Shown piece after piece: positions 15,201-25,668 of a stretch of 64,000 nucleotides of DNA; position 1 is the first letter of the stretch; each line of letters begins with the position of its first letter. Source of the DNA: an uncultured Flavobacteriaceae bacterium (GTDB taxonomy: Bacteria; Bacteroidota; Bacteroidia; Flavobacteriales; Flavobacteriaceae); NCBI GenBank assembly GCA_947502495.1, contig CANNAC010000004.1, positions 62,001 through 126,000 of the forward strand, in the 5' to 3' direction. Both the position numbers and the translations under genes were made by a program. Below the pieces are notes generated by a model, which was not told where the DNA came from, did no database searches, and saw nothing but the letters and a program-made list of their open reading frames with translations.

Positions 15201-17112
15201 ACTTTAATAATTCGTAACTACGTTTAATAAAATTAGTTAACTCTTCTCCTTTTAATAAACCTTGAGAAAGTCTGGCTAAATCTAAACTTTGCGTAATTAA
15301 ACGTTCTTGTTTCTTTTTCGTTTTGGTGTTTAAAATTTCATTCACCAATTCCGAATTTACATTTACAATAAGGTTGTGCATTTCTGGCATACTACCAAAC
15401 ATTTGCATACCGCCGCCGCCAGTTTGTTGCATCTCTTTCATTCTACGCATAAATTCTGGTTGTGTAATCATAAACGGCGTAGCGTCGCTATCCATCGCTT
15501 CTAATTGTACCATGAATTTTTCAGAAGGAATCGTTTCTTTCAACAACTCCTCTAACGTTTTCTTTTCGTCTTCACTTAATTTCGAAATAGTAGTGTCTTC
15601 TTTCTTGATTAAATTATCAATATGATCTCCATCTACACGAGCAAAAGAAATGTTTTCTTTCGAGCTTTCTAATTTCTGAATTAAATGCGAAACGATAGGC
15701 GAGTCTAGCATTAATACTTCGTAACCTTTCGCTTTTGCAGCTTCAATATAACTGTGTTGTTCGTCTTTGTTAGAAGCATAAAGAATAATTAACTTACCAT
15801 CTTTATCCGTTTGGTTTGCTTTTGTTTTGTTGAATAACTCTTCATAGGTAAAGAATTTTCCATCTACTGTTGGGTATAATGCAAATGCATCTGCTTTTTC
15901 AAAGAATTTATCTTCGGAAAGCATTCCGTATTCAATTACAATTTTAATATCATCCCATTTTGCTTCAAAATCTTCACGGTTGCTATTAAACAACGATTTT
16001 AATTTATCGGCAACTTTTCTAGTGATGTAAGACGAAATCTTTTTTACAGCACCATCTGCTTGTAAGTAAGAACGCGATACGTTTAACGGAATATCTGGTG
16101 AATCAATTACACCACGTAACATGGTTAAAAATTCTGGAACAATTCCTTCTACATTATCGGTTACATACACCTGATTTTGGTATAGTTGAATTTTATCTTT
16201 TTGAACGTTTAAATCGTTCGTCATCTTTGGGAAATATAAAACTCCTGTAAGATTAAAAGGATAGTCTACGTTTAAGTGAATATGAAATAATGGATCTTCA
16301 AATTGCGAAGGATATAATTCGCGATAAAATTCAGTATATGCTTCATCATCTAAATCTGCTGGTTGTTTTGTCCAAGCTGGATTCGGGTTATTGATAATGT
16401 TATCTACCGTGATTTTTTTCTGAGGTTCTGTAGTTTCTTTACCTTCCGCATCTTTTGTAGTTGCAGGAGTATGCTCAGGATCATTTATTTCCTTCGTTCC
16501 AAATTTAATTGGAATAGGCATAAACTTATTATACTTATAAAGTAAAGTGCTAATTCTAGCTTCTTCTAAAAACTCTGTAGAGTCTTCTGCAATATGTAAT
16601 ATAATTTCAGTTCCTCTGTCTGTTTTATCATGCGCCTCTAAAGTAAATTCAGGAGAACCATCACAAGTCCAATGTGCAGCAGTGGTTCCTTCTTTATGCG
16701 ATTTAGAAATAAGCTCAACTTTTTCAGCTACCATAAAGGCAGAGTAAAAACCTAATCCGAAGTGTCCAATAATCCCAGAATCTTTAGCAGCATCTTTATA
16801 GTTGTCTAAAAATTCTTCTGCACCAGAAAAAGCAATTTGGTTAATGTATTTTTCAACCTCTTCTGCAGTCATTCCTAAACCTTGATCAATGATATGAAGT
16901 TTTTTTCCTTCTTTATCAATTTTCACCTCAATTTTAGGGTTTCCGTATTCCGACTTAGATTCACCAATACTTGTTAAATGCTTCAGTTTTAAAGTGGCAT
17001 CTGTCCCATTACTGATTAGCTCACGTAAAAATATTTCGTGATCACTGTATAAAAATTTCTTGATTAAAGGGAAGATGTTTTCTACCGAAACATTAATTTT
17101 TCCTTTTGACAT
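15199..17112 (-). CDS. htpG: Molecular chaperone HtpG (Hsp90)
   Basis: 637 residues, normal for bacterial Hsp90. The GHKL ATPase N-terminal domain has ELISNGTDATLKLKHL (Asn of the ATP site; the usual NASDA reads NGTDA), IDQGLGMT, GHFGLGFYSAFMVAE and GTEIILHI. The middle domain holds the catalytic-loop Arg in NVSRSYLQAD. The C-terminal dimerisation domain follows. A Lys/Glu/Thr-rich insert at about residues 210-235 resembles the charged linker of flavobacterial homologues. Cytosolic ATP-dependent chaperone. Monocistronic, closed by a hairpin. Confidence 0.98.
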   Translation of the reverse strand: MSKGKINVSVENIFPLIKKFLYSDHEIFLRELISNGTDATLKLKHLTSIGESKSEYGNPKIEVKIDKEGKKLHIIDQGLGMTAEEVEKYINQIAFSGAEEFLDNYKDAAKDSGIIGHFGLGFYSAFMVAEKVELISKSHKEGTTAAHWTCDGSPEFTLEAHDKTDRGTEIILHIAEDSTEFLEEARISTLLYKYNKFMPIPIKFGTKEINDPEHTPATTKDAEGKETTEPQKKITVDNIINNPNPAWTKQPADLDDEAYTEFYRELYPSQFEDPLFHIHLNVDYPFNLTGVLYFPKMTNDLNVQKDKIQLYQNQVYVTDNVEGIVPEFLTMLRGVIDSPDIPLNVSRSYLQADGAVKKISSYITRKVADKLKSLFNSNREDFEAKWDDIKIVIEYGMLSEDKFFEKADAFALYPTVDGKFFTYEELFNKTKANQTDKDGKLIILYASNKDEQHSYIEAAKAKGYEVLMLDSPIVSHLIQKLESSKENISFARVDGDHIDNLIKKEDTTISKLSEDEKKTLEELLKETIPSEKFMVQLEAMDSDATPFMITQPEFMRRMKEMQQTGGGGMQMFGSMPEMHNLIVNVNSELVNEILNTKTKKKQERLITQSLDLARLSQGLLKGEELTNFIKRSYELLK

Positions 17113-17328
17113 AGTTTATTATTTTATTTTGTCCGCTCGAACGCAGTCTAGAGATTTTTTAATTCTTGACTTTGCACAACAGACAGATTTGTTAAATATT
17201 AATTCTGAAAAGATAATAGACAACAAAAATGCCAATACTTTAAAAGTGACAAACTGACATCATGAAATAAAACTTTAAAACTAGAAATAAGGAATAATAG
17301 CTTTAAATTTATAAAAAACGAATCTATA

Positions 17329-18906
17329 GTGAATTTAGAATACGATTATGTGATTATTGGAAGTGGCTTTGGAGGATCGGTAAGTGCATTGCGACTTTCT
17401 GAAAAAGGCTATAAAGTCTTAGTCATTGAAAAAGGAAAATGGTTTGCAGGTAACGACTTCCCGAAAACCAATTGGAATTTAAAAAAATGGCTTTGGGAAC
17501 CTAAGGCCAGTCTTCACGGTATTTTTAAAATGACTTTTTTAAATCATGTGACTGTGCTTTCTGGTGTTGGTGTTGGCGGTGGATCTTTGGTGTATGCGAA
17601 TACCTTACCAATCCCGAAAACAGATTTTTTTAATACAGGTAGTTGGGCAAGTTTAAAGGATTGGGAAAAAGACTTAAAGCCTTTTTATGATACCGCACAC
17701 AACATGTTGGGAGCAGCTACCAACCCCAAATTATATGAATCGGATTTATTAATTAAAGACCTTGCCAAAGATATTGGTAAAGAAGCGCATTTTGAAGCTC
17801 CAAAAGTTGCCGTATATTTTGGAGAAGCAGGAAAGAAAGTAGCAGATCCTTACTTTAATGGGAAAGGTCCGGACAGAACGGGTTGTGTGTTTTGTGGTGC
17901 TTGTATGACTGGTTGTAGATATAATGCTAAAAATACTTTAGATAAAAATTACTTGCATTTAGCACAGCAATTGGGCGCTAAAATTATAGCTGAAAAAGAA
18001 GTTTTTAATGTGTCGCCTTTAGGAAACGAAGATGGTTCTGATGGTTATAAAGTAGATTATAAATCGAGTATAGGTAAAAAAAGTAAAGCGAGTGTAACTA
18101 CTAAAGGTGTGATTTTTTCTGGAGGTGTTATGGGAACGGTTCCTTTATTATTAAAGCTGAAGGCATCTACCTTACCAAATTTATCAGACGCTGTTGGAAA
18201 AAATATTAGAACGAATAACGAGTCTCTATTATTAATCACTTCGACAGATAAAAATCCGAAAGACTTTTCCAAAGGAATTGCTATTGGTTCAATTCTGCAT
18301 ACCGATGAAAATAGCCATCTAGAACCGGTTCGTTATGGTGAAGGTTCTGGTTTTTCAAAAATATTAACGGTACCAACCATTCATAATAAATTTGCGATTT
18401 TTCGATTACTCGGAATTATAGGATTGTTTTTTAAACAACCTTCGCGAATTATTAAAACTATCTTTTCTAAAAACTATGCAAAACGAACTACCATTCTTTT
18501 GTTTATGCAAACCTTAGATAGTACACTACAGATTAAATTAGGAAGGTTTACCAAAATGAAAACCGTTACCGAGTCCGGACCAAGACCAAGTGCTTTTATT
18601 CCGGAAGCGATGGAACTTGGAAAAAAAGTGGCTAAAAAAGTAAACGGAATTCCCTATGCTAATTTTACAGATTCTTTGTTAGGAACACCAACAACAGCAC
18701 ATATATTAGGTGGCGCTGTTATGGCCGAAAATGCATCTAAAGGCGTGATTGATAAATACAATGCCGTTTTTGGTTATAAAAATATGTTGGTTTGTGATGG
18801 CGCGATGATTTCTGCAAATCCTGGTGTAAATCCGTCCTTATCTATTACCGCAATTTCAGAACATGCCATTAGTAAAATAGCGGCTAAAGTAAATTCAAAT
18901 AGTTAA
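17329..18906 (+). CDS. GMC-family FAD-dependent oxidoreductase (cholesterol-oxidase-like)
   Basis: 525 residues. An FAD-binding Rossmann motif opens the protein (VIIGSGFGGSVSALRLSEKG, then VLVIEKG), with SGVGVGGGSLVYANT as the second flavin-contacting loop. A Cys-rich segment CVFCGACMTGCRYNAKNTLDK (four Cys, about 185-205) is typical of this subgroup and may bind a metal cluster. The C-terminal H-I-L-G-G and NPGVNPSLSITA motif is the GMC flavin/substrate end. The start is GTG at 17329, because no ATG precedes the Rossmann motif. It probably oxidises an alcohol or sterol-like lipid, substrate unknown. The next gene is fabH, in keeping with a lipid theme, but the two are separated by about 190 bases. 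Confidence 0.88.
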   Translation: MNLEYDYVIIGSGFGGSVSALRLSEKGYKVLVIEKGKWFAGNDFPKTNWNLKKWLWEPKASLHGIFKMTFLNHVTVLSGVGVGGGSLVYANTLPIPKTDFFNTGSWASLKDWEKDLKPFYDTAHNMLGAATNPKLYESDLLIKDLAKDIGKEAHFEAPKVAVYFGEAGKKVADPYFNGKGPDRTGCVFCGACMTGCRYNAKNTLDKNYLHLAQQLGAKIIAEKEVFNVSPLGNEDGSDGYKVDYKSSIGKKSKASVTTKGVIFSGGVMGTVPLLLKLKASTLPNLSDAVGKNIRTNNESLLLITSTDKNPKDFSKGIAIGSILHTDENSHLEPVRYGEGSGFSKILTVPTIHNKFAIFRLLGIIGLFFKQPSRIIKTIFSKNYAKRTTILLFMQTLDSTLQIKLGRFTKMKTVTESGPRPSAFIPEAMELGKKVAKKVNGIPYANFTDSLLGTPTTAHILGGAVMAENASKGVIDKYNAVFGYKNMLVCDGAMISANPGVNPSLSITAISEHAISKIAAKVNSNS

Positions 18907-19053
18907 TATCATTAATACCTTAAAAATGAACGCGTTCTTTAATTAATAGTAATGTACGTGCTTTTTTAACATGTTTTGTTAAATTCATATTTAAAAATAA
19001 ATATCTTAAGAATACTACTTTTAATCATTAAATTGCGGCACCAAATATTGTTA

Positions 19054-19061
19054 TATTAGCA
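19054..19061 (+). promoter_or_regulatory. Possible -7 box for the fabH-like gene
   Basis: TATATTAG, one mismatch to TAnnTTTG, with a TTG 16 bases upstream (19035-19037). Lies 35 bases before the ATG. Confidence 0.4.
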
Positions 19062-19095
19062 ATACCATTGGATTTAGATTTTAATTAATAGCACT

Positions 19096-20106
19096 ATGTA
19101 TAATTCTAAAATAATAGGACTTGGTCACTACGTACCTGATAATGTGGTGACAAACGATGATTTGTCTGTAATGATGGATACCAACGATGCTTGGATTCAA
19201 GAACGAACGGGGATAAAAGAAAGACGTTGGGTAAAAGACGGTTCTGGAGATACTACAGCAACAATGGGAGTGAAAGCTGCTAAAATTGCTATAGAACGCG
19301 CAGGAATCGATAAAGACGATATCGATTTTATTGTATTTGCAACCTTAAGTCCAGATATGTATTTTCCTGGACCAGGAGTGCAAGTACAACATGCTTTAGA
19401 TATTAAAACGGTTGGCGCTTTAGATGTAAGAAATCAATGCTCGGGATTTGTATATGCTATTGCGGTTGCAGATAATTTTATAAAAACTGGAATGTATAAA
19501 AACATCCTTGTAATAGGAAGTGAATTACATTCGCATGGTTTAGATAAAACAACAAGAGGAAGAAGCGTTTCGGTGATCTTTGGTGATGGAGCAGGAGCTG
19601 CAATTTTAACTAGAGAAGAAGATAATAGTAAAGGAATCTTATCTACACATTTACATAGTCAAGGAGAACATGCCGAAGAATTGGCTCTAGTAGCACCAGG
19701 AATGGCAACACGTTGGGTTAACGATATTCTTGCGGATAATGACCCGAATGATGAAAGCTATTTTCCACATATGAACGGACAATTTGTATTTAAAAATGCA
19801 GTAGTTCGTTTTAGCGAAGTGATTATGGAAGGCTTAACAAAAAACGGATTGAATAAAGACGAGATAGATATGTTAATTCCGCATCAAGCGAACTTGCGTA
19901 TCGCACAGTTTATTCAGAAAAAATTTAGCTTACGTGACGATCAGGTTTTTAATAATATTCAAAAATACGGAAACACAACGGCTGCATCTATACCAATTGC
20001 TTTAACGGAAGCTTGGGAAGAAGGCAAAATAAAAGAAGGAGATACCGTGGTACTTGCTGCTTTTGGTAGCGGATTTACTTGGGGAAGTGTAATTATAAAA
20101 TGGTAA
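19096..20106 (+). CDS. fabH: 3-oxoacyl-ACP synthase III (KAS III) family protein
   Basis: 336 residues, thiolase fold. The catalytic triad is visible as Cys115 (VRNQCSGFVYA), His263 (IPHQANLRI) and Asn293 (KYGNTTAASIP), with the C-terminal GSGFTWGS loop. It starts fatty acid synthesis by condensing acyl-CoA with malonyl-ACP. Bacteroidota usually carry several KAS III paralogues. This one lacks the plsX/rpmF neighbours of the housekeeping copy, so it could serve a specialised lipid instead. Downstream lies a hairpin at 20179. Confidence 0.88.
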   Translation: MYNSKIIGLGHYVPDNVVTNDDLSVMMDTNDAWIQERTGIKERRWVKDGSGDTTATMGVKAAKIAIERAGIDKDDIDFIVFATLSPDMYFPGPGVQVQHALDIKTVGALDVRNQCSGFVYAIAVADNFIKTGMYKNILVIGSELHSHGLDKTTRGRSVSVIFGDGAGAAILTREEDNSKGILSTHLHSQGEHAEELALVAPGMATRWVNDILADNDPNDESYFPHMNGQFVFKNAVVRFSEVIMEGLTKNGLNKDEIDMLIPHQANLRIAQFIQKKFSLRDDQVFNNIQKYGNTTAASIPIALTEAWEEGKIKEGDTVVLAAFGSGFTWGSVIIKW

Positions 20107-20178
20107 AATTCCTGCAAAGCAAGAATCTTATATAGTATCCAAAAAATAATAATTTAGGCCTTCATTGGAAGCCATAAA

Positions 20179-20212
20179 AAAAATCCGAAAACTTAGCAAT
20201 TTCGGATTTTTT
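20179..20212 (+). terminator. Terminator of the fabH-like gene
   Basis: AAATCCGAAA ... TTTCGGATTT stem with a loop of about nine bases and a T-run. Confidence 0.85.
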
Positions 20213-20384
20213 CTTATTGTTAGTTTATAAATAACAATAACTTCAATTAATATATTTTATTAAAAGACTAATTCAAACATAATATAATAGTTGGTAGTTG
20301 TTTGAGTTAAACGTAAGTTATTTTTCTTTATTGTGTTGGTTGTCAGGTTTTAACGAATTTTAACAGTTATGGTAATAAAAAATA

Positions 20385-20414
20385 AAAACCCAAAGCAATG
20401 ACACCTTGGGTTTT
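20385..20414 (-). terminator. Terminator of the TonB-linked receptor gene
   Basis: 9-bp stem AAAACCCAA / TTGGGTTTT, usable in both directions. It lies about 70 bases beyond the receptor stop. Confidence 0.7.
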
Positions 20415-20485
20415 CTTCATTTAATAACCAAACATTAACACTAACCATCAACTATTATGAAGGTTATTAAATTTCTTTTGTTTTT

Positions 20486-22858
20486 TTATATAAATCCGCC
20501 ACCAGATTTTTCGTTATTATCTCTTTGTTTTCTACTTAAAGCTTTATATTTTCCACCACCAAATCGGTAGTTTAATCCAACTTGCCAAGCGTTACTTTCC
20601 CAGTTAAATTCGCCATGAGTAGGATAAGGTCGTTCTTGATCAAACTCAAATTTCATCGTATTAAAAATGTCATTATAACCAAAACTTAAAGTTGCTTTGC
20701 TATCTAAGAAAGTATAGCGTAAACCGGTATTTACCATGGCCATTGGTTTTGTTATAAACTGTAAACCTTCGTCTTCTCCTCGGTACATACCAAATAATGA
20801 AAAACTTAATTTTTTGGTAAGTTTAAAGTTGTTGTTCATTCTTATATTAAAATTGGTGTTATTTATATCCACATTCTCAAGTTCTACAACACCTTTCACA
20901 CTCTTGAAATAATATTCTGCACTTGCGTTAATATTCCACCATTTTGTTGGTCTGTAGTTACTAGAAGCTTCAAAACCATAGGCTGCATTTTTGTCAAAAT
21001 TATCATAGGTTAATAAAAGCCTATTGGCATCTTCTGGGTCTAGATATACCGCTCTGTTAATTTCGTCTTTTATATTTCTATAGAATGTTCCTGCAGTAAT
21101 GCTTCCTTTTTCTAATTGTCTCGTATAATTAAACTCGATGGAATTGGTAAACTGTTGCTGTAATTCTGGGTTACCAACAGAGGTTAATCTTGGTGTGCTC
21201 CATTCTCTAATCGGATTTATTTGTCCTAATCCTGGTCTATCTACACGACGACTAAAACTTACTTGGTAACTGTTTTTATCGGATGGTTTATAGGTTACAA
21301 AAGCCGAAGGATAAATACTTAATTGATCATCTGTAAATGTTGCCTGGTCTTGTGTGTCTTGTGCAAAATTAGCTTCTACATCATACTGCTCTAAGCGAGC
21401 ACCAACTTGGTATGACCATTTTTCATAGGTTTTTCCAAAAGTGGCATACAAGGAATAGATCTTTCTTTCATATGCATAGTTCGAATCAAAGAAGTTTACA
21501 TTGTTGGTGTTGTATTCGTTTTCTGATTTGTTTAATCGGTATTCTGCGCCAATTTCTAGTTTTGTGTTTTGCGATAACGGATTCGTATAATCTATATTTA
21601 AAAGTGTATTTGTTCTTTTGTCATCTACTAAGTCTTTATATTTTGGCGCATTAGAAAAACTGAAATCAGCAATTTCATCACTATTATAAATACTGTAATC
21701 TCCTTCTAATACAAGGTTATGGCCTTCTTTTTTAAAATCGTGTTTAAACGAACTGTTGTAAGTCGAGGTGTTGTTATCTCCAGTGTTATTAAATTTCTGA
21801 CTAAAATCAGGTTCGTTGTTATCTAAATAAAGTACATCTGTAGTACCTTGTGTTGTGCCATCATGAATATTTTGATTGGTATAGATTGAAAATGTATTTC
21901 TATCATTTATATAATAATCTACACCAACTTTGTAAAGGTGGGATTTTCCCTTATCGCGCATCGCAAATAACTGTCTGGTGTTATCGTCAAATCGATCTAT
22001 ATATCCATTGTTATTGTTTTTGCCATAGCTGTTACCATAGTTTCCGTAAAAATTAAATTTTCCGTTTCGGTAATTTAAATTGATAGCACTATTAAAGTTG
22101 GCATTAATTTCTTTTCGTAAACCTAGATCGATACTTCCGTTAAAACCTAATTTAGTGTTTTTATGAAGTATGATATTGATGATTCCACTCATGCCTTCCG
22201 GATTGTATTTTGCGGAAGGATTTGTAATAAGTTCCACACTTTTTACAGAAGCCGAAGGAATCTGTTTCAATAATTGTGCAGCGGGAACATTGGTAGGTTT
22301 ACCATCTACAAGCACTCTTACATTTTCATTACCACGTAAGCTAATGTTTCCGTTTTGGCTATCTACACTAACCGAAGGAAGATTATTCATAATCTCACTA
22401 GCTGTTGTTCCAGTAGTACTTAAGTCTTTACCAATGGTAATTACTTTTCTATCTACTTTTTGCTGAATGGTAGATACTTCGGCTATAATAGTAACTTCGT
22501 CAAGTCCTGTGGTTTGCTCTTCTAATGCAATAGTGCCAAGATTTACTTTATTGTTATTTGCTGTAGTATTCGTTTCTTTCGTTATGGTTTTATAACCTAT
22601 AAACTGGATGCTAACATAGTTTTTTCCTAAAGGAATATCGGAGACTTTAAAATCGCCATTATCATCGGTAATGCTTCCTGTAATTATTTTGCCGGCATTA
22701 TCCTTAATAACAATGGTTACATAAGGTAAGGGTTCGTTTAATGTTACGTCTATTACTTTCCCGGTAATGGTTGCCGATTTAAGTAAAGATTGTGTTGCTG
22801 TTTGTGCTTGTATTGTAAGAGTTAACAATAACAAGAAAACGGTGAGTCGTTTTTTCAT
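20486..22858 (-). CDS. Outer-membrane beta-barrel protein, TonB-dependent receptor family
   Basis: 790 residues. The signal peptide ends at about TIQAQT. A carboxypeptidase-regulatory-like beta-sandwich follows (ATITGKVIDVTLNEPLPYVT ... DNGDFKVSDIPLGKNYVSIQFIGYK, about 30-110), then a plug domain (IMNNLPSVSVDSQNGNISLR, VRVLVDGKPTN, YNPEGMSGIINII). The long outer-membrane barrel ends in repeated Tyr/Phe strands (WQVGLNYRFGGG). The final residues after the last strand are a short basic tail rather than a terminal Phe. This is the CarbopepD_reg/OMP_b-brl_3 architecture. Substrate unknown, with no SusD partner next to it. It is followed by a bidirectional hairpin. Confidence 0.92.
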   Translation of the reverse strand: MKKRLTVFLLLLTLTIQAQTATQSLLKSATITGKVIDVTLNEPLPYVTIVIKDNAGKIITGSITDDNGDFKVSDIPLGKNYVSIQFIGYKTITKETNTTANNNKVNLGTIALEEQTTGLDEVTIIAEVSTIQQKVDRKVITIGKDLSTTGTTASEIMNNLPSVSVDSQNGNISLRGNENVRVLVDGKPTNVPAAQLLKQIPSASVKSVELITNPSAKYNPEGMSGIINIILHKNTKLGFNGSIDLGLRKEINANFNSAINLNYRNGKFNFYGNYGNSYGKNNNNGYIDRFDDNTRQLFAMRDKGKSHLYKVGVDYYINDRNTFSIYTNQNIHDGTTQGTTDVLYLDNNEPDFSQKFNNTGDNNTSTYNSSFKHDFKKEGHNLVLEGDYSIYNSDEIADFSFSNAPKYKDLVDDKRTNTLLNIDYTNPLSQNTKLEIGAEYRLNKSENEYNTNNVNFFDSNYAYERKIYSLYATFGKTYEKWSYQVGARLEQYDVEANFAQDTQDQATFTDDQLSIYPSAFVTYKPSDKNSYQVSFSRRVDRPGLGQINPIREWSTPRLTSVGNPELQQQFTNSIEFNYTRQLEKGSITAGTFYRNIKDEINRAVYLDPEDANRLLLTYDNFDKNAAYGFEASSNYRPTKWWNINASAEYYFKSVKGVVELENVDINNTNFNIRMNNNFKLTKKLSFSLFGMYRGEDEGLQFITKPMAMVNTGLRYTFLDSKATLSFGYNDIFNTMKFEFDQERPYPTHGEFNWESNAWQVGLNYRFGGGKYKALSRKQRDNNEKSGGGFI

Positions 22859-22978
22859 TGGTTTGATTGATTTTTGATTGATTGATGTTTGTTAATACTA
22901 GTATAGACGACTACTTTTACAACTTGTTACTGCTTTTAACAGTAGTTAACAAAATTTAACATTTCGAAATAAGAATCT

Positions 22979-23341
22979 ATGAATAAGAAAACATTGGTAT
23001 TAGGAGCTTCATTAAAAGCCAATCGATACTCTAATATGGCTTTGCGAAAATTGGTAAATTACAAGCAGGAAACCGTTGCTTTTGGTATGAAAGCAGGTGA
23101 AGAAGCTGGCGTAGTTATAGATACGGTTTTAAAGCAATATGAAGGATTAGACACGGTGACTTTATATTTAAATCCAACACGACAAAAAGCGTATTACGAT
23201 TATATCATTTCTTTGAAACCCAATCGTGTTATTTTTAATCCAGGAACCGAGAATCCAGAATTTTATGCGCTTTTAAAAGAACATAATATTGTTTTTGAAG
23301 AAGCTTGTACCTTGGTTTTACTTTCTACAAATCAATATTAG
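22979..23341 (+). CDS. CoA-binding domain protein (YccU-like)
   Basis: 120 residues, a single Rossmann-type CoA_binding_2 domain: KKTLVLGASLKANRYSNMAL, then VIDTVLKQYEGLDTVTLYLNP, and KPNRVIFNPGTENPEFYALL with the conserved N-P-G-x-E-N motif. Cytosolic. Proteins of this family bind CoA or a related nucleotide, but their role is unsettled. It stands alone between two minus-strand genes. Confidence 0.88.
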   Translation: MNKKTLVLGASLKANRYSNMALRKLVNYKQETVAFGMKAGEEAGVVIDTVLKQYEGLDTVTLYLNPTRQKAYYDYIISLKPNRVIFNPGTENPEFYALLKEHNIVFEEACTLVLLSTNQY

Positions 23342-23431
23342 GAAGTACCAAGTTTCTAAAAATTCATGTATTTAAAGTCGTTTTTTAGAACGCTTTGTGA
23401 AACTTAAGGTATAGAAAAGGTTTAGTTTTGA

Positions 23432-24868
23432 TTACTTTTTCTTAATAAGAAATAATCCAAGAAAGGTTAAAAATCCGTTTAATATTAGAATAAAAAATCC
23501 AAATTCAAATCCAAACCACTTTAAACTATTCACACTTATTATATACGATAGGATGGGAGAAAGTATGGCGATAATTGGCACCAATTTATCTTTTACTTGC
23601 CATTTGGTAAATAGACCAAAAGCATATAAACCTAATAACGGACCATAAGTATAACCAGCAAAAACAAAGAGTTTTGCAATAACACTTGCATCTTTAATGA
23701 TGTACTTAAAAGAAACAATTACAAGTATTAAAACTACAGAGATTAATACATGAATACGCTTTCTTATTTGTACTTGTTTCTCCGGACTGTGTTTCTTTTC
23801 GATATCTAAAATATCAATGCTAAAAGAAGTCGTTAGGGAAGTTAAAGCAGAATCTGCACTACTATACGCTGCCGCAATTAATCCTAAAAGGAAAAAAGCA
23901 AAAACACCAATACCTAAATGGTTTTTGGCAAGAATAGGGAACAAGTCATCTTTATGTGCATCAATACCGTTTTGTTGTGCATAAACCGTTAGTAATAAAC
24001 CAAGACTTAAAAAGATAAAGTTTACAACAGTTAATACAATAGTAAACCAAAACATGTTTTTTTGTGCGTCTTTCAATGTTTTGCAGGTTAGGTTTTTTTG
24101 CATCATATCTTGATCTAAACCAGTCATTACAATAGCTATAAATGCGCCAGAAATAAATTGTTTCCAAAAGTAGTTTCCAGATTTAAAATCGTCAAAAAAG
24201 AAGGTTTTGCTTAAGTCACTATCTAATACAAAACGTAGTGCATTGCTTCCGTTTAAATCTAATGCATCACTAACAAAATAGATAGCAACACCAACAGCGA
24301 TTAGCATAAATAAGGTTTGCAAAGTGTCTGTCCAAACAATCGTTTTTATTCCAGATTTAAAGGTGTACAACCAAATTAAAAGTACCGTAATAGTAACGGT
24401 TTGCCAGAATTCTATTCCTAATTCGTCAAATAAAATAATTTGTAAAACATTAGCAACTAGAAATAATCGGAAACTAGCACCAATAACTCTAGATATAATA
24501 AAAAAGGAAGCTCCTGTTTTATAGGCATAATTACCAAAACGTTCTTCTAAATAGGTGTAAATAGAAGTCAGGTTTAATTTATAATATAAAGGAAGTAAAA
24601 CAGTACCAATTACAGCGTATCCAACAATGTAGCCTAAAACCACTTGCATATAGCTAAATTGCGAAGCTTCAATCCATCCAGGAACTGAAATAAAGGTTAC
24701 TCCAGAAAGCGAAGCGCCAATCATTCCAAAAGCAACGACGTACCAAGGAGATTGTTTGTTCCCTTTAAAAAACGCATCATTCCCAGATTTTTTTCCAGTA
24801 AAATAGGAGATTAAAATAAGCACTCCAAAATAGGCTGCTATGAGTAAAATGATTTGTGTAGCTGACAT
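23432..24868 (-). CDS. Sodium:solute symporter (SSS family)
   Basis: 478 residues with about 13 hydrophobic helices covering the whole chain. Family features are the N-terminal [40 protein letters not shown] (Na+ site region), [16 protein letters not shown] and [19 protein letters not shown]. It is an inner-membrane Na+-coupled importer. The substrate cannot be read from sequence. It is transcribed divergently from recR, with 82 bases between the start codons. Confidence 0.93.
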   Translation of the reverse strand: MSATQIILLIAAYFGVLILISYFTGKKSGNDAFFKGNKQSPWYVVAFGMIGASLSGVTFISVPGWIEASQFSYMQVVLGYIVGYAVIGTVLLPLYYKLNLTSIYTYLEERFGNYAYKTGASFFIISRVIGASFRLFLVANVLQIILFDELGIEFWQTVTITVLLIWLYTFKSGIKTIVWTDTLQTLFMLIAVGVAIYFVSDALDLNGSNALRFVLDSDLSKTFFFDDFKSGNYFWKQFISGAFIAIVMTGLDQDMMQKNLTCKTLKDAQKNMFWFTIVLTVVNFIFLSLGLLLTVYAQQNGIDAHKDDLFPILAKNHLGIGVFAFFLLGLIAAAYSSADSALTSLTTSFSIDILDIEKKHSPEKQVQIRKRIHVLISVVLILVIVSFKYIIKDASVIAKLFVFAGYTYGPLLGLYAFGLFTKWQVKDKLVPIIAILSPILSYIISVNSLKWFGFEFGFFILILNGFLTFLGLFLIKKK

Positions 24869-24950
24869 AAAATTTATTTAAAGTGAGCAAAATACAAATT
24901 ACTTTAAAAGATACTCAAACAAGTTGATAATAAATATTAAATTCGCCATA

Positions 24951-25568
24951 ATGGAATTTTCTTCAAAACTACTAGAAAGCGCAGTAAACGAAATGTCACA
25001 ATTACCGGGAATCGGTAAACGTACGGCCTTACGTTTGGTTTTGCATTTGTTAAGACAGCCCGAAGAACAAACTTTAAAGTTGTCTAGAGCACTAGAAAAT
25101 ATGCGCTCTCAGATTAAGTTTTGTAAGTCTTGCCATAATATTAGTGATGTCGATTTGTGTGAAATATGTGCAAATCCGCACAGAAACCAAGAGTTAATTT
25201 GTGTGGTAGAAGATGTTAAAGACGTTATGGCAATAGAAAACACAAGTTCTTTTAGAGGTTTGTATCACGTGTTAGGCGGAAAGATTTCCCCAATGGATGG
25301 TGTTGGACCTCACGATTTAAACGTAACCTCTTTGGTAGAAAAAGTGAAATTAGGGCATGTGAAAGAATTAATTTTTGCATTGAGTTCTACGATGGAAGGA
25401 GATACCACTAACTTTTATATTTTTAAGCAAATTCAAGATTATGAAATAGTAACATCTACTATTGCTCGAGGAATTTCGGTAGGAGATGAGTTGGAATATG
25501 CCGATGAAATTACCCTAGGAAGAAGTATTATTAATCGAATTCCGTTTGAAGCTTCTTTAAAATCTTAA
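24951..25568 (+). CDS. recR: Recombination protein RecR
   Basis: 205 residues from ATG 24951 ([15 protein letters not shown]). An upstream TTG in frame at 24924 is less likely. Features are the helix-hairpin-helix [16 protein letters not shown], a four-Cys zinc finger [16 protein letters not shown], a Toprim domain ([14 protein letters not shown] ... [16 protein letters not shown]) and the C-terminal [20 protein letters not shown]. It acts with RecO and RecF to load RecA at gaps. It is followed after 100 bases by the glycosyltransferase gene. Confidence 0.97.
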   Translation: MEFSSKLLESAVNEMSQLPGIGKRTALRLVLHLLRQPEEQTLKLSRALENMRSQIKFCKSCHNISDVDLCEICANPHRNQELICVVEDVKDVMAIENTSSFRGLYHVLGGKISPMDGVGPHDLNVTSLVEKVKLGHVKELIFALSSTMEGDTTNFYIFKQIQDYEIVTSTIARGISVGDELEYADEITLGRSIINRIPFEASLKS

Positions 25569-25668
25569 CCTTTTTTATTTGAAATGAGCAAAATAAAATT
25601 ATCCTATTTTAACTTTATGCTTAGATGCCAATTACTTGTGACCTTTAAAAAGCCGTATTTATAGTCGC

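Larger units (their letters stand above)
20107..20485. other. Intergenic region between convergent fabH and TonB-linked receptor genes
   Basis: Holds two terminators (20179-20212, 20385-20414), a degenerate repeat-like stretch TTCCTGCAAAGCAAGAATCTTA at 20109, and an 11-bp inverted repeat (20419-20429 / 20462-20472). No gene supported. Confidence 0.5.

Noticed and set aside
25584-25664. Short ORF between recR and the glycosyltransferase (MSKIKLSYFNF...)
   Set aside because: 26 codons, no terminator or promoter of its own, no family pattern. Insufficient support.
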